Positions 36,001-49,450 of a DNA stretch of 64,000 bases are shown here, in pieces (position 1 is the stretch's first letter; every line of letters begins with the position of its first letter). The stretch is from Monarcha castaneiventris obscurior (lineage: Eukaryota; Chordata; Aves; Passeriformes; Monarchidae): positions 21,066,001 to 21,130,000 of the forward strand of contig JAMPIT010000059.1 of NCBI GenBank assembly GCA_026261815.1, written 5' to 3'. Under the pieces are notes generated by a model. The model worked only from the letters and a program-made list of their open reading frames with translations. It was not told the DNA's origin and did not search any database. The position numbers and the translations under genes are program-made.

Positions 36001-39000
36001 TTTCCTGTTGGCCAATAACAAATTGTATGCAGTTACGGAACAAATAACAATTTTTTTTCCTACACGGAATTCAAAACTTTTAGGTGGAAAAATAAAACAA
36101 CAGTTATTAAGTGATTTTGTATGTCTCGCAGTGAAAAAAATTAACCTGCTGCTCTCCATTTATACATCCTATCTTTTAATAACCCTCCAAGTTGTGAGCA
36201 CACCCTAAATAACACCAAGTGCATGACTGGGTAGAGAAGACCATGGGAACAAAGGGAAATAATTAGCCAAAAAGGCAGTGCAAGTCAAAAAACATACCAG
36301 AGATAGGAGTTAAATGGACTTCACCATCCTCCTTACAAGTACTAGACTAGATACTTGCCTTATTTGTCCTAGCATGCCAAATAAAAGCTTTGGGACAGCT
36401 ACCATGAAATGAAAACTCCATGCTGTAGAGTATCTAGTCCTCTCACTTCAACAACTTCAGAAAAAATTCAATACTCTCCCACATGACACTTTTTCCTTGA
36501 AAACTGACATAAATCAGAGACATCCTGAAAAATAATAAAACTGTTACTGGGTTTGCAGCAACAGTGTGCACTTATTCTCTTGTTGGAGTGACATGAAGAA
36601 ATTATAACTTGCATTTCTGATGGGACTTTTTTCTCTAATGTCCTCATTAAATTCTTAATTTTGTGTTTGTGCTATTTCTTGACCATTCAGATTCTTAAAC
36701 AGTCATTCTTCCAGAACAATAATTTTCTCATTAGTAATATGTGTAAACAGCCATTCCTACTAAGAAAAGAAGGAACTATTAATATAATTTCAAAATATTT
36801 ATTGAAAGAGAGAGGCAGAAAACAAGACTCAGTTATGAAATGATCACTTTTGGGCTGTATTTAGTTGTCCATAATACATTTTTGAAGTCATGCAAAAGGT
36901 CTGTTGGGAAGAAGCATTTTATTTGATTTTAACAGGACAAAAATTACAGTTTGCAAGTGTGAGGGATTCGACGAGGAAGTTCAACAATCACTCCCTTAAA
37001 CCCATAGTGCCTCCCACCAAGTATCAGATTTTCTACATCTATATTATTGAAGCATTATGTTCCAGGCATCTTAATGACTTTACACCAGTCAGCTGAACGT
37101 TAATGGTTCAAATAAACATGTTTTATTTCATGTTGGTGAAGACCACATAGACAATAAACAGCTTAATTATTGGGTGTAAGCCAAAGCAAATAAATGGTGT
37201 CATGGAAATATCACTCCATATTTGAAAAGTTTATGAAATACTTCAAGATTAGTGTGACTATTTTTCTCACTTCTAATACACATATGTACATATAATAGAT
37301 CTAAAACATGGACAAGATTCTATTTCAACACTCACATACACTTGAGTATGAAAAACTTCAGGCATGACCCTAGTTCATTTTATCTTCCAGGGTTTATACT
37401 ACCAAATAGCACACAAATTGCTGTAGAGGCCACTCAAGTAAATATAATGTCACATTTTTATTCCACAAAACAGAATAAAAAAACAGACATATAAAAGCAC
37501 TTCCTATATATGGAATTTGTATGCTAAATTAACCATTTTTCCTACTGTTCTTTCTGACCTAGACCCATCAGCTGCCACAGCATCCTTACTCTAAACAGTG
37601 CAAATGCACAAAAACTTCAGTCAAGCCACACATTTCCATTTCTTTCTTCCATGTGCTGCATATCTAAGAACATTGACAGCTATACCTTGAAGGCCTATAA
37701 ACATCCTTATAAATGTTAGGAAAAAGAGAATTAGGTTGAATGATATCTGGAACTTAATGTGCTAAGAATATTAGATACTTCATCATGTACAGGTTAATAC
37801 TAGGAACAGAGCTTCTGGATGATAGTCGACTTTCTTCAGTGACACAGACAGTCCTTTATAAATTAACTGCTCAATGTAGATTCTAAACTAATTCATCTGT
37901 GCTGGCAGGTAAGATATGACTCCTTAAATGTCACTTTGCTTAAAATATTATAGCAAAAGATGAATAGGGCAAAGTGAATTTATGAGATCGTTTAGCATGA
38001 AGTATGTCTTTTTTGTAAGACCAACAAAAAAAAAAAAAACCAAAAAACTTACTTACATCTCAAAATAGATAAAGTACTCTCTTTGTCATTTTGATGTCAG
38101 TTTTGTCAATTGAACTTGGAAGAGCTGCAGTTAGATGCAACGAAGGCTACATCATCATTCTAAAGCAGGATGTTGCTGACAGGATGTTGTTAACAGAGAA
38201 AGTTTGTTTCCTTGAAGTAAACTTCAATGATAGCTGTTTTGAGGCCAAGTCTCAGTTTTTCTTCTGATACTATATTCTACTCAAAGAAAGAAAGACAGTT
38301 CATAATTGCTACTTGCAACTCAATACGGACATATTCATTCCTTAGCCTCTTAAAGTAATATTTCAACTTCAATCACAGCAAGTAGGATAAATATAAAAAA
38401 TTTTTCTTACCAAGTAGCGTAAGATGACTGACTGTGACCAGAAAAGTGTTTGCAATCTCAGGCAGAGGCTTGGTATTTTGAAATACATAACTTGTTGACA
38501 TAAATTGCTTTTTTTTAGTAATGAACTGACAGAACTGGACAAAGAATTAAACACCTTTATTCCTTTGGGAAAAAAGATAAAAGAAGTCATAGCAGAATGG
38601 CAAAGAATATCACATTGCTACAAGACAGCAGTTCAAGTATAGATTTTCAAACAGATTTCCAAAAGCAGAAAAAAAAAAAAAAGAACTTATTTTTGTAGCT
38701 GGACCATGTATTACTATTGTCTAATGTTTTTCATTGCAGGGTTTTACTTATGTTTGGTAATGACTTTGCCAAGTTTTGGCCCTTTTGTTTATATTGACTA
38801 AGCTAATTTGGGGCAGGCAGTGGAAGCAGGGTTGAGCATAAGTCTGAGAAGGAAAGTGAGGCACTCATCTTCATTAATTTGTTAGAATTCAGGTTTTCAA
38901 GAACAAGGTTGAGGTAGGGAAGGTTGAGGTGAGAAGGAAGATTGATAAATACTGGAAGACCTCTATTGGAACAAATACAGCTTTTGTTGTAGGCACCGCA

Positions 39001-39424
39001 GTTTAGCTTTTGAACTTGAGTTCATGTCATCTGAAATCTCCATGGTCATTACAGATGCATACATTTGAAAACTATTAAGACCTGCCTAAGTTCAGAAACA
39101 AAGAACTACTGAAAATTTTTTCTTGCTGAGACTGTCCTGCTTTATCAGGTGGTGGTACAGACCAGTGATTTATGAACTAACCATGTAACTCCATGCACTC
39201 CAGCCCCAGAGAGCAGGAAGAAGTGAGTGTTGGCGACTTACAGAGTTAAAACTGAGACCCAAGGTGCAGACTTGTCTTTGCCTTATGTCCATTTATCATT
39301 ACGCAGGCTGATTTAGAGCGAACTGCTTCACATTATAAGTGCTTTGAGCACTCCCATAATGCAGATAAATAATAACAAAACATTGTATGAGAAACTAAAT
39401 TATGCCACTCCCAAAAAAAGAACT
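33021..39424. other. Unassigned AT-rich DNA
   Basis: No gene seen. Contents: a possible CR1 remnant at 33545-33600, a short (GAAT/AAAT) run near 34027-34060, A-runs near 38024-38038 and 38668-38682, and a 14-bp near-tandem repeat aggatgttgctgac/aggatgttgttaac near 38167. Open frames are below 100 codons and have no recognisable motifs. Confidence 0.45.
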
Positions 39425-39868
39425 CACAGAACAGAACAGAACTTAATAGAAAAGACCTACAAATATCATGTAGTCCAAATGCCTGATACTTCAGGGCTGA
39501 CCACCATACCTACTTAAGGATATTGTCCAAATGCATCTTCAACATTGACAATCTTTGGATATCAGTCACCTCTCCAGGAAGCCTGTTGCAGTGGTTGACC
39601 ACCCCCTAGGTAAAAAAATGTTTCCTACTATCTAATCTGAACCTCCCTCTTTCTTGAGCCATTCCCATGTGTCCTGACACTAGATATCAGGAAGGATAGC
39701 TCAGCACCTCTGTCTCCCCTTCCCCTTCTCAGGAAGCTGCAGAGAGAAGTGCTCCCCTCAGCCTCCTTCTCCTCAAACTAGACAAGCTCGGAGTCTGCAG
39801 CTGCTCTACATAGGACATTCTTCCCAGCCCATTCACCAGCTTTGTTGCCCTCCTCTGGATGCAAATTT
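39425..39868 (-). mobile_element. CR1 LINE 3' portion, minus strand
   Basis: Reversed CR1 blocks run in order: gacctacaaatatcatgtagtcc, ctctccaggaagcctgttgcagtg, ctaatctgaacctccct, agaagtgctcccctcagcctcc, ttctcctcaaactagacaagc, ttgccctcctctggatgc. This is a fairly complete 3' part with 5' truncation at about 39868. It ends about 95 bp before the ERVL-type LTR. The frames are closed. Confidence 0.9.
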
Positions 39869-39962
39869 TTTAGGCATCTTTGGTAGAGATTTTGGGAATG
39901 TTTTGCTGGGTTAAGCAAGCACTTTACTTGCAAAACATTAAATACAGTATCATGGACAAGAT

Positions 39963-40935
39963 TGTACTGGTTTTGGCTGGGATAGAGTTAGTTTTCTTCA
40001 CATAGCTGATATAGCAGTGTTTGGCTTTGTTAGCAATTTTGTAATTACATTGATATTTTATCTGTTACTGAGCCTTGTTTACAGACCATCGACGGCTTTT
40101 TCTGTTTCTCATGTTGGCCCATCATAGAGTGGGCTGGGGGTGCACAAGAAGCTGGAAGAGGACAGAGCTGGGACAGCTGGTCCTTTGTTCCATCTGCCTG
40201 TGCAACTGGGCACACGTTGCACCTTCATCATACCCTTGTTGGTACAGGCAACCCCAGCAGGTGGTGCTGGGGATTAAACTGTTCATCTCACTCTTCTGTG
40301 TTGATCCTGAGCTCTTCATCCTCCCTGATGTTCCACAAGGTGCTCACCTGCTCCTGCATCCCTGTATCCTAGTGAGCCATCTTCTCAAACAGCCTGCACC
40401 TCCTGCAAGCAAGATACTTTCTCCCTCTGCCCCCACCCAGAGGGACACCACTGGCACTCAGTAGTCACATCATACCTCAGAAGCCCACCTGGGCCCACCT
40501 AGTTTTCTGAAGAGGTTCCAGATATGACCTTTCTTTCCCTTAGGGGAATTGCCGTGTTTTGGGATCATGCTTCAGTACTTCCATCTATGCAGCCAGGCTT
40601 ATTCCAGGGATGTCACATACCGTATGGCATCATGCTAAGTTAGAAAAAGGAGGAAGTGGGGTATATTAGTAGTTGTGGCATTTGCCTCCTTAATTAACTG
40701 TTATGGATGATGAAGCCCTGCTATCTTGTAGTTATATGATGATGTGAAATGGTGAATTAATTCCTTATTTTGCTTTGATGCACACACAGTTTTTGCTTTC
40801 CCTATTAAACACTATCTTTACCTTAACCCATGAGATTTCTCGTTTACCCTTCCTATTCTCTCCCACATCCTACTGTAGGGGGAGTGAGCAAGCAGCTGTG
40901 TGGGTTTTAACTGCCAGAGGGATTGACCCACAACA
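39963..40935 (+). mobile_element. ERVL-type solo LTR, interrupted
   Basis: It begins TG with tgtactggttttggctggga and ends CA with ttgacccacaaca. Familiar avian LTR blocks are present: gggctgggggtgcacaagaagctgg (about 40132), acataccgtatggcatcatgct (about 40616), ttttgctttccctattaaacactatcttta (about 40791), and gggggagtgagcaagcagctg (about 40878). The 5' part (39963-40183) and 3' part (40600-40935) together give about 557 bp, with 416 bp of other DNA between them. Flanking pentamers aagat and ggtat do not match well, so the target duplication is lost or the ends are slightly off. No internal retroviral region adjoins it. The 111- and 129-codon frames are shadows. Confidence 0.82.
40184..40599. 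other. DNA of unknown origin inside the ERVL-type LTR
   Basis: The segment separates two LTR blocks that normally lie next to each other. It is C-rich on the plus strand (ctgctcctgcatccc, ctctgcccccaccc) with moderate GC. I see no CR1 tail, poly(A), terminal repeats or clear target duplication. It could be a nested insertion or a longer LTR subfamily. Confidence 0.45.
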
Positions 40936-43227
40936 GGTATTAACATTTCAAAACTGCTATTGCTACTTTCTCCAGTCCAGTCTCCTCTTCAGTTTCATTA
41001 TAATACCAGATACATTTCCTTACATTCTACACTTACATAAAATCGGTAATGAAAAGGAAGCTGGAAAGCTAAAAATTTATAGATCCAATCTCAGTATTTC
41101 AAGATGTTAGCTCTTACCTTAATAAATATGTATTGCACATGTAACATTCAAACTCAACTCTACATGGGAAAAATAATTTAACAGAATGATAATTAATTAT
41201 TGTGTGTGGAAATGAGTATCAAATCTAAGGATTTTTGCAGTGCTAGAGACAAATGGAGACTATCGCTCTTCCCTTGTTTTCATTAAGTGACATTAAAACC
41301 AAAACACAAGCAATAAAGTTCTGGAGGATTCAAAGCAAATATTCTATTTGATGGATTATCCTCCATCGGATTATTTTATTTTAAGGAACATTTGAGTCAC
41401 ATAGCTTGCATTTTGTCAATAAGAGAGCCTCACTGCAAGTCAATAAAAACAATGTTCAATAGTGACTCAGGCAAAATAAGTAGGTTGTGACCCATTGGCA
41501 TACTCCATTACCAGTACATCACTCACACTTACATGAATCCATAAAGAGCAGAAGTGTATTACATAAACACAGAGAAGAGATATATGAATAAGGGTGATTT
41601 AGAGCACCTCTTCATTATAGAAAGTCATCTAGATTTAACAAAGAGTATGGGGTGTTGCCTAAATTTCATGCTACAGACAATTCAATATAATGTCTTTCAA
41701 ACCCTATCAATATAAAGAAAAAATTATCTGGGAGTAAAGTCTGAAAGAGGAAGAAATTAAATAGAATTTAACCTCACTTATATTTCTATATGATATACAC
41801 TCACAGTGGTCATATGAGGATCTGAGAAGGAGAAAAATATCAGCTTCAATGCTTTACCCTGGAAAGTTATTAATTATAGTATTTTACCTTGGAGAAACCT
41901 ACTTCTTTTTCCTTTTCAGGAAAGGAAAGCTCAGGAGAAGGAGATGGTCTTTTCCTGATGTAATCACAAACATAACTGAAACTGCATGCAATTTAAGAAC
42001 CATCATAATCAATGAGAATTCCTCATTTGTCTTCAGGAAGTTTCAGAACACATATCACTCTTGACACAAAATCACAAAATGGCAGCAAACATGAAATTCT
42101 GAGAATGCCATGGATGCTGTGACAGAAAAATATGCATGCACTGTTTTTTCTTCATTGCCTTTGGCCAATCTTAAATAAAATCTTTTTCCTCACCTTTACT
42201 CCCTGCTGGCTAGAAAGCAGTTTAGGAATCAGACTGCTTTACTTTTTTTTACTGGGATATATCCTAAAGCAAAATCCAGGTACTTCAAAGAAAGAAAGCA
42301 CTCATAAATGTGTCATAAAACAAACCACCTGAATAAAGAGGAAGATGAAGACAGAGCCAATAAATATTGTTGCTATGCCGGAAACTAAAGCAGTTTAGAC
42401 AACATTATAAAGGCATTGTCCGCAATCAGTGTGCAGAACATCCTTTTTGACATCATGCAGTTCCTTCATGCCATGAAAACCAAAAAATCTAGCATGCCAT
42501 TTATAGATCCATCTTGAACACATTCTAACTGTGGCTAGATTGATATGACCTCTGGAACTACACAGTTTTGCCAGTTTGCTGGTTGCAGTGAATGCTCAGC
42601 CTATACCTTTCCTAAAGTCTAAGCTCCAGGGCACAGGAGCTCCCCACGGACTAGCTGAGCAGTTAGAGGAAAATGTACAATTCACACCTTAAACTTTCTA
42701 GCCAAAGAGTTCCTTAGTACCCTCCTTCAGATATACTGGAGGACACAAGTCATTTCAGCACTGCTATGTAAGCAACAAATTGATAAAAGGTTAGCCCCAG
42801 CTGGTTTTGATATTCAGGAAACAATTCCACTTTCAAACTAAGAGGGATGGTGGGAAATTGTTTTCACGGTCTATTTTCTGGCCAAGTATGGGATAGGTCA
42901 TAAACTATCACTTAAAAATGTCTGAGCTCTGTTGCAAGTTTGGCATTTCTCTTTTTTCCCAGAATTCTTGACTACCTCAACAATGCACTATCAAACAGCA
43001 GGGACTGCCAAAAGCTGAACTCAGTGTATAAAAACTTAGCAAATAAATAACCTTAAAGCCATTTGGCTATAACTGTGTAACAAAAAGGATGAAGCAGAAC
43101 TTAAAGGTTTCATATGCAGCCATAGAATAAAGATGTTATTCACAAGTGAGGTGCTAGGTCATTTATGTTAAATGTCTGTGGACTTTAAGCTAGAAAGTCT
43201 CGATCTAGCAGAGATTTACTCCTCTGC
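40936..43227. other. Unassigned AT-rich DNA
   Basis: No gene or recognisable repeat. The open frames of 66-71 codons lack motifs. 42570-42670 is slightly GC-richer and contains ctagctgagc-type words, but nothing assignable. Confidence 0.45.
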
Positions 43228-43535
43228 TCCAGTGTTCTGTTCATCTTTTGTGGGAGTACAGCCCCCAGCTTCATGTCCTTCCCTGGATCTGCTTCAACAG
43301 GTCCATGTCTTTCCTGTACTGAAGACCTCAGAGCTGGATGCAGCACTCCTGGTGGGGTGTCACCAGCATGGAGCAGAGGGGCAGAAGCCCCTGCCTCGCC
43401 CTGCTGGTCATGCCCAGGATATTGTTGGCTTTCTGGGCTGTGGGAGTATCTTGCGGGGTCACGTTGAGCTTTTGTCAACAAACACCTTCAATTCTTTCCC
43501 CTCAGGTTTGCTGTCAATAAGTTTGCCCTCTGTGA
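43228..43535 (-). mobile_element. CR1 LINE internal fragment, minus strand
   Basis: Reversed CR1 ORF2 C-terminal sequence: tgcttcaacaggtccatgtc, ttcctgtactgaagacc, gagctggatgcagcactcc, ggtggggtgtcaccag, gcagaggggcagaagcccctgc, aggatattgttggctttctgggc, cacgttgagcttttgtc, ttctttcccctcagg. Both the 3' UTR and the 5' part are absent. Frames on both strands (60-123 codons) are shadows of this repeat. Confidence 0.92.
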
Positions 43536-44156
43536 AGAAATAAACTTAATAAAGGGAAATGAACACTATTTTTCAACTTTAATTAAAATATTAATGGACT
43601 TCTTTAAGCATTGCAGTTGTTCAGAAGTGTTTTAAATGCTTTCATGACTTATCTGTTTTTCACAAACAGTAAAAATTATTGCTGTTTGTTAAAAACAATT
43701 ACACATTTTAAATGGTGCTTATTGCACTTTATTCAATTCTAGGAGAATCTAATTGATTCTTTGGCTTATTTTCCTATAGACTTTTTTCAAAGACCTGTAT
43801 TTCTATTAAAGAGAGAAGTCTATCCATGGTAATTGAACTACCTGCATACTAAACAGTTTTATCTCTGCCTTAATACATTTTTTCCTTCTCAAAACCTGTA
43901 AGAGATAAGCTCCCCTGAAGTTTATGTGTAGTTCAAATAACAAATAAGGTAGATAAATGGAATGAGCTGAATAAGTGGAAAGAAATCTACTATGAAATTA
44001 AGATATAAATTGTAACTATGGAAACAGCTTTTGTAATTAAGAATAATTTAGAAAGGCATGGAAGATGTTTAATCAGTATGTAAATTAACTGGTTTTTTTT
44101 AGAAAGGTAATAGAAGTTAATGCAATAAAATCCTTTAAAACTTTCTTCGTGGCCTA

Positions 44157-44215
44157 AAATAAAAACAAACAAACAAACAAACAGAAAAAAAACCCAACAA
44201 AAACCCCAAAACCTA
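44157..44215. repeat. (AAAC)n plus A/C-rich tract
   Basis: About five AAAC units, then aaaaaaaaccc, acaaaaacccc and aaaacc. Same composition class as the tracts near 21.2, 50.1 and 55.3 kb. Confidence 0.9.
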
Positions 44216-45803
44216 ACTTCAAGTTCTTTGTCATTTTTCACTAGTATAGGGTTAAAACCCAGGCCTTACTTTGCAACATTTTCAATATGTGTCTTGAAAC
44301 CCACAATGAAAATTGAACCAAAATTCTCTTTTGATATTTATAAACGTGCATTAATACATGGATCCTTACACACTTTTCAGTGATTCTAGTAAGTTTCACT
44401 AACCTGTGGTGAAACATTTTGTAAAGGAAAATAATAATAATACAGGAAAATAATATTACTTCCCAAAAATGAGATGGAAGGGAAAAAGTAAAATGTTCCA
44501 GCTCAGCCAGCATGTGAGAGGCACAGTTGAGAAAGGTTCTAGACTAGTCATGTGGTCTAGGTCACTAACTGGGAAGCAAAATTATATGAAGTAACACTTA
44601 ATGCAGAGTGCTGACTTGAATTTATTCTGAAAGAAGCAGCACAACTCCAAAGTGAGACGCAGACATGATCTGGAGCAGGACTGGGCCTTACACAGTAATG
44701 GTAAAACAGTGACACTTCTCAATAAATATGTTGTAACTACTTGCCTTTAACAAACTTTCTTGTACTCTGTGTGTGTTATGCTGTATTTTCAATAGTACAT
44801 CAGCATAAGGAGTATGCTGAAGAATTATTGAAACAACAACACATCCTTGTAACTTGAAGTAAGCTGCCTGAGGTGCCAGACCCAGTGCAGCCTTACAACC
44901 TTTAAGTCCACACTGCTAAATCTTTACTTAGTACAAGAGATCCTCACTTCTTTTCACATGTTATGTATAGGTTTGTAAATTACAGACTACTTTTTTTAGC
45001 CCATCCTTTAAGGCTTTACTGTACTTCAGATATGTTGAAAAGACCTATCAATAAGACAGCAGATTTCTGTGGCACTAGAAAATTGTGTGAGGAACACCAA
45101 AATGAAAAATCTTTGTTTTGCTAATACATAAAAATCATCTGTTGAATACAAAACAGTTGAGTTACGCCTGATTTTCACAAATATCTCAGATGTAGTCAAA
45201 GAAGTACAGACCTCCTCTGCACACCTGTTCTATCTTCCTACTAGTATCTTATGCATCTACTAAGTGTCATTATCAGTAAAACTGCAGCCATCCTAAAGAG
45301 TTTAAGCTCATAATATAGAGTTACAGCATTTCTGGAACTTTATGCTGACAAGGTCTGATATAAAAGCACAGCAAAAGTTAAACCTTGCAAATACATAGGG
45401 ACAAGTTACAGATAGAAAGCATATCTTAATAAAATCAGAGTTAAAAAAGAGAGAACAGGTACCTTGTAAACATGAAGTGCATTCTACCTATTTCTTCATC
45501 TTCTTATCAATTACTCTAAAATGCCAACATTAGCTCATTCTGTGACAGTGAACAAACTCACCTTTGTAGTTCATCTTTTATTCTTTCTCTCAAGGCTGAA
45601 CTTCAGCTGTCGCTATCAGAAAAAAATCACAAAAATAAAGAGATAATGCTTAACTCGATCTCAAAGAGCTTTAATCCACTGTATTTTAATACTGCTGAAT
45701 TTCACTTCCTCTTCTACTGAACTTAAAGAAAAAACTTGGCAAAGTACAAAATATGACCAATTTAACAAAAATTTAAGTTATTTATGTAACTTCCATGGTG
45801 CAT

Positions 45804-45916
45804 GTTGGGGTTTTTTTGTTTTGGTTTAGTTTGGGGGGTGTTTTATTTGTTGGGGTTTTTTTGTTTTGGGTTTCTTCTTTTCCTTTTTGTTTTGTTTTGT
45901 TTTGTTTGTTTTGTTA
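45804..45916. repeat. G/T-rich low-complexity tract
   Basis: Runs of T and G (ggggttttttt twice, gggggg once) ending in repeated GTTTT units. It is the complement class of the A/C-rich tracts. G-runs are far apart, so a G-quadruplex is less likely than at 59.3 kb. Confidence 0.9.
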
Positions 45917-48747
45917 AGACAGGCATCTACCAGAAACTGCTTTAAGAGTGATTCTGTGACACAGGGCGCTTATTTGACAAAGAACCATTCCTGAGTATCC
46001 ACAGGTCAGTTTTATCTGTCATTCAGCTGCTCCAGTTGTAGAAATTACCAGAGGCATTAAACCATCTGAGGACTAAAAGTCCATGATCAAGCCTTAAAAG
46101 CCCAGCAGCAAGATGCTTAAGTTTGGTAAACAGCAGCACCTTTTGGCTCAGCCACCCCTCAAGAGCAACTGTAGACTGCAATGACCACTGTCACAGTCAG
46201 AAGAAGGAAAGGCTGCCCAATAAATGTCCTTAGTTCTTTATACAGACGACCAATATAGGGATGACAAACATGTTAAAGTGCATATTGGTTTCCTACATAG
46301 AATCACCTTGAAATTTTTAGAAGGAAAGAAGCAATCCTGGAAGTGGAAGGGACATACAATGCTAGAAAAAACTGCTGCTATACAATATGGTAAGGCAAAG
46401 ATACCCTGACTGCTGGAAATAATGGTTAGTCCTAGAAAATGAAAAACATGTGAGGGAAACTGCTGATGTTTTTCCCAAATCTAGGCTGGGAAAATGGAAA
46501 TCTCATTTTATCAAATCTAGCTTCCCATCTGCCAAGATGGTTAAAAAATCTACACTGGTTTCAAAGTAAACACTGTGGAGTTAAATATCTTATTGTTTTC
46601 TTAGCTATTTCTTTATTGTTTTAAACAATTGGACACATACTATAACAACTTTTTAAACTAAGAATGGCAGATGATATTTTTCAACAGCCTTGCTATTATG
46701 ATCTAACTTCTTGTAAATTGAAGAGCTAGCCACAAATAGTAGCAGGGCCCAGAATTCCACAACACGAAAACAGAAATAAGACAGATTATGATTAAAAAAA
46801 AAAAATTATCAGAAGTCTAGTGAAACAGTAAGTCAGTTAACAAAAAACCTATGAACACTGTTTGTATGGAAACACTGATTAGACAAGAAAAAGAGAAAAA
46901 GTAGAGTTATGGAATTCTGTTTCTTCTACAAAGAGTCAAAAAAGGAGGATTTTCTGCACTTCTCCCTCAGGCTTCTCCCCAAGCTGAAGATGATGCTACC
47001 CCTTCTTCTAAAGTGCTTACTGTTGTCAGTGATAAACACTGAACAATTCTTTAATACGTTTGCAAATAACAACCTAAATAAAAATACTCCTCTGTTGTTT
47101 TTGAGATTTTTATTAACTTGCTCCAGCTATTCTGGATGATTTGACTAACAAACCTAGCAATACACACTGACATCTTCAGGGCCAGGGGAGCAACTGCCCC
47201 GGCCTTTCTTTTAAAAGCTTCCATGTCACCCTACAAGTAGTAGGGTTTAGAGGGTAAGATAATTTTCAAAGATAATGGATTTCCAGAGCAAATAATTAAA
47301 CAGCTAAGACTGAGACTATTAAAATCTAATGAGAGTGAAAAAGACTGAATAGAAAACCTGAAAATCAAGTCTACCCTTTGATGACTATGTAGAAAAACTG
47401 TGTGTTTTTTTATCCAGTCCCCTCTGCGTGCAGCACACTCCCTCTGGTCACCACAGATAAAGTGTTGCTTACTAGAAAACTATTGCCCTAACTCCTTCTG
47501 CCAGCTCCAAATTAATGTGTTTAACCATTTGAGATAAGCCTGCTCAATTACTCTCAGGGAAAGGTACAAACACCAGTCATAGTCTTTTCTAAGATGATCC
47601 ATGTCTGACACTGACTCTTTTTTTGTCTTCTCCACTATTTTGCATCATTTAGGAGAGATAACACTTCAAACAGCAAACCAGAGTTAAATTATGTTTCTCA
47701 TACTATCCCTCCTCATTCCTTTTCAACATTACTAGATCTAAACACCAATAAGATTTTTGCAGTCTTCAAGGAAATATTTGTGTCCAGTTCCAAATTTTAA
47801 ATCTCTTACTCAGAGCTTCAGAAAAGAGTGCTTTACTGCATAAAATTCTTGATGTAGCAATATATTTAAGGAAGAGCAGCACTGTCAGTTTAGGTTGTAC
47901 TTTGCCAGATATCATTAGTTTTGTGATGTTTCTTATGAAATTCTGTAACTGAGAGGTTGGTTAGTCTAAAACTTCCACATAAACCCATCAATGCTCACAA
48001 AGATTTTCTCAAAGTGATGTATTCCTACTCACTCTGATTGTCTATTCTATAGGTTTGCATGAATAGGATTTAATTCTCATAGACACTTTAAGTATCCACA
48101 TTGAAGGCTGAAACCTATCCAGGATGTATTTTTACACTACGTCTTTTACTCTCTTGAAGTATTTCAGCCATTTACTTACAAAATAAAAATGCTAGCTCAA
48201 AATAAAATATTTTATAGGGATGGTTCACAATTTGACAGCAAGCTACACAGCAAAAAGTTATTTTTCTGCATTATCTATCAAACACTTTGCACTGGTAACA
48301 TATTCACAACAGATGTAAAAGCATGTTTTTCTCTTTTATCCACACAGCTTCCTTTTTCTCTTTACTCATTACACAGTTTTTATTCCAACTTAGAACCCAG
48401 AAAACAACAATATCTTCCACAAATATTTATTTTTTGTGCAAACACATTATTGCATGATCAAATTGTGTCTATTAAATAAACTAACACTGCCAGAAGTGGT
48501 TTTGTTGAGCTTCTCTTGTCAATGACCATAAGCAGGAGGAAAAGCTAGTCAACGTTTACCTCCCTCTTTACACAGCTTTCATGAAAACTGGGCAGTAAAA
48601 CAGGTAGCACAAACATGAGGCATCTGTCTGGAGACCTGGACTTCAGACTAGGTATACAGAAATTTGCTTTATGCCCATTTTATCTTTTATACAACAAGGT
48701 ATAACAACAACGCGCCAGGTGTTCTGTTATGTCTTCTGAGAGCATAT

Positions 48748-49450
48748 GAGATGCCACATTCCCTTTCCATCCAGAGGGACCATGACAAACTTGAGGGGTA
48801 GACCCATATGAACCTCATGAAGTCCATGAAGACTGAGTGTGAGATCCTGCACCTGGATTGGGGCAATCCCAAGCATAAATACAGGCTGGGTATGACCAGC
48901 AGGTTGAAGGGGGTGATTTTCCCAACTCTACTCCAATCTCATGAGACCCCACCTGGAGTAATGTGTCCATCTCTGGGGACCCAAACATGGGTAGGATGTG
49001 GGCCAGTTGGAGTGAGTCCAGAGGATGGTGAGAAAGAAGATCAAAGTGTTGAATCACATCTCCTGTGAATGCAGGCTGACAGAGCTGTGGTTATTCAGCC
49101 TGGAGAAGGGAAGGCTCTGGGAGACATTACTGTGGTCTTACAGTACCTAAAGGAGGCCTGCAGGAAGTCTGGAGAGAGACTTTTCACAAGGATATGTAGT
49201 GATAGAAGGGTTAATGGCTTAAAACTGAAAGAGGGCAGGTTTAGATTGGATATTAGGAAGAAATTCTTCACAGTAAGGATCATGAGGTACTGGAATGGAT
49301 TGCCTAGACAGGTTGTAGGTGCCCCATCCCTGGAACCAGGCTGAAAGCTTTGACTGACCTGGTCTAGTGAAAGATGTTCCTGCCCAAGGCAGGGGGTTGG
49401 AACTAGATGATCTTTAAGGTCCCTTTCAACCCAGATAATTTTACGATTTT
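48748..49450 (+). mobile_element. CR1 LINE 3' portion with internal deletion
   Basis: CR1 blocks in order: ccatccagagggaccatgac, gaacctcatgaagtcc, gagatcctgcacctgga, gagaccccacctggagtaatg, ggaggcctgcaggaag, ttagattggatattaggaag, gtgccccatccctgg, ggttggaactagatgatctt, aaggtccctttcaaccc. Compared with the usual CR1, the part between about 48895 and 48935 is shortened. No frame is intact; the 185-codon opposite-strand frame (49095-49652) is a shadow. Confidence 0.93.

Larger units (their letters stand above)
43536..48747. other. Unassigned AT-rich DNA
   Basis: No gene seen. It contains the A/C-rich tract at 44157-44215, the G/T-rich tract at 45804-45916 and an A-run near 46794-46806. All open frames are under 100 codons, with none recognised. 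Confidence 0.45.

Noticed and set aside
31425..40935. The two ERVL-type LTR copies as 5' and 3' ends of one provirus
   Set aside because: They have the same orientation, but the 8.4 kb between them holds an old CR1 copy and AT-rich DNA with no retroviral gene remnants that I can see. The first copy is only an LTR fragment without a primer-binding site after it.
46296..46370. Minus-strand CR1 end (tagaatcacc...ggaagtggaagggac)
   Set aside because: The resemblance is limited to two short words with wrong spacing.
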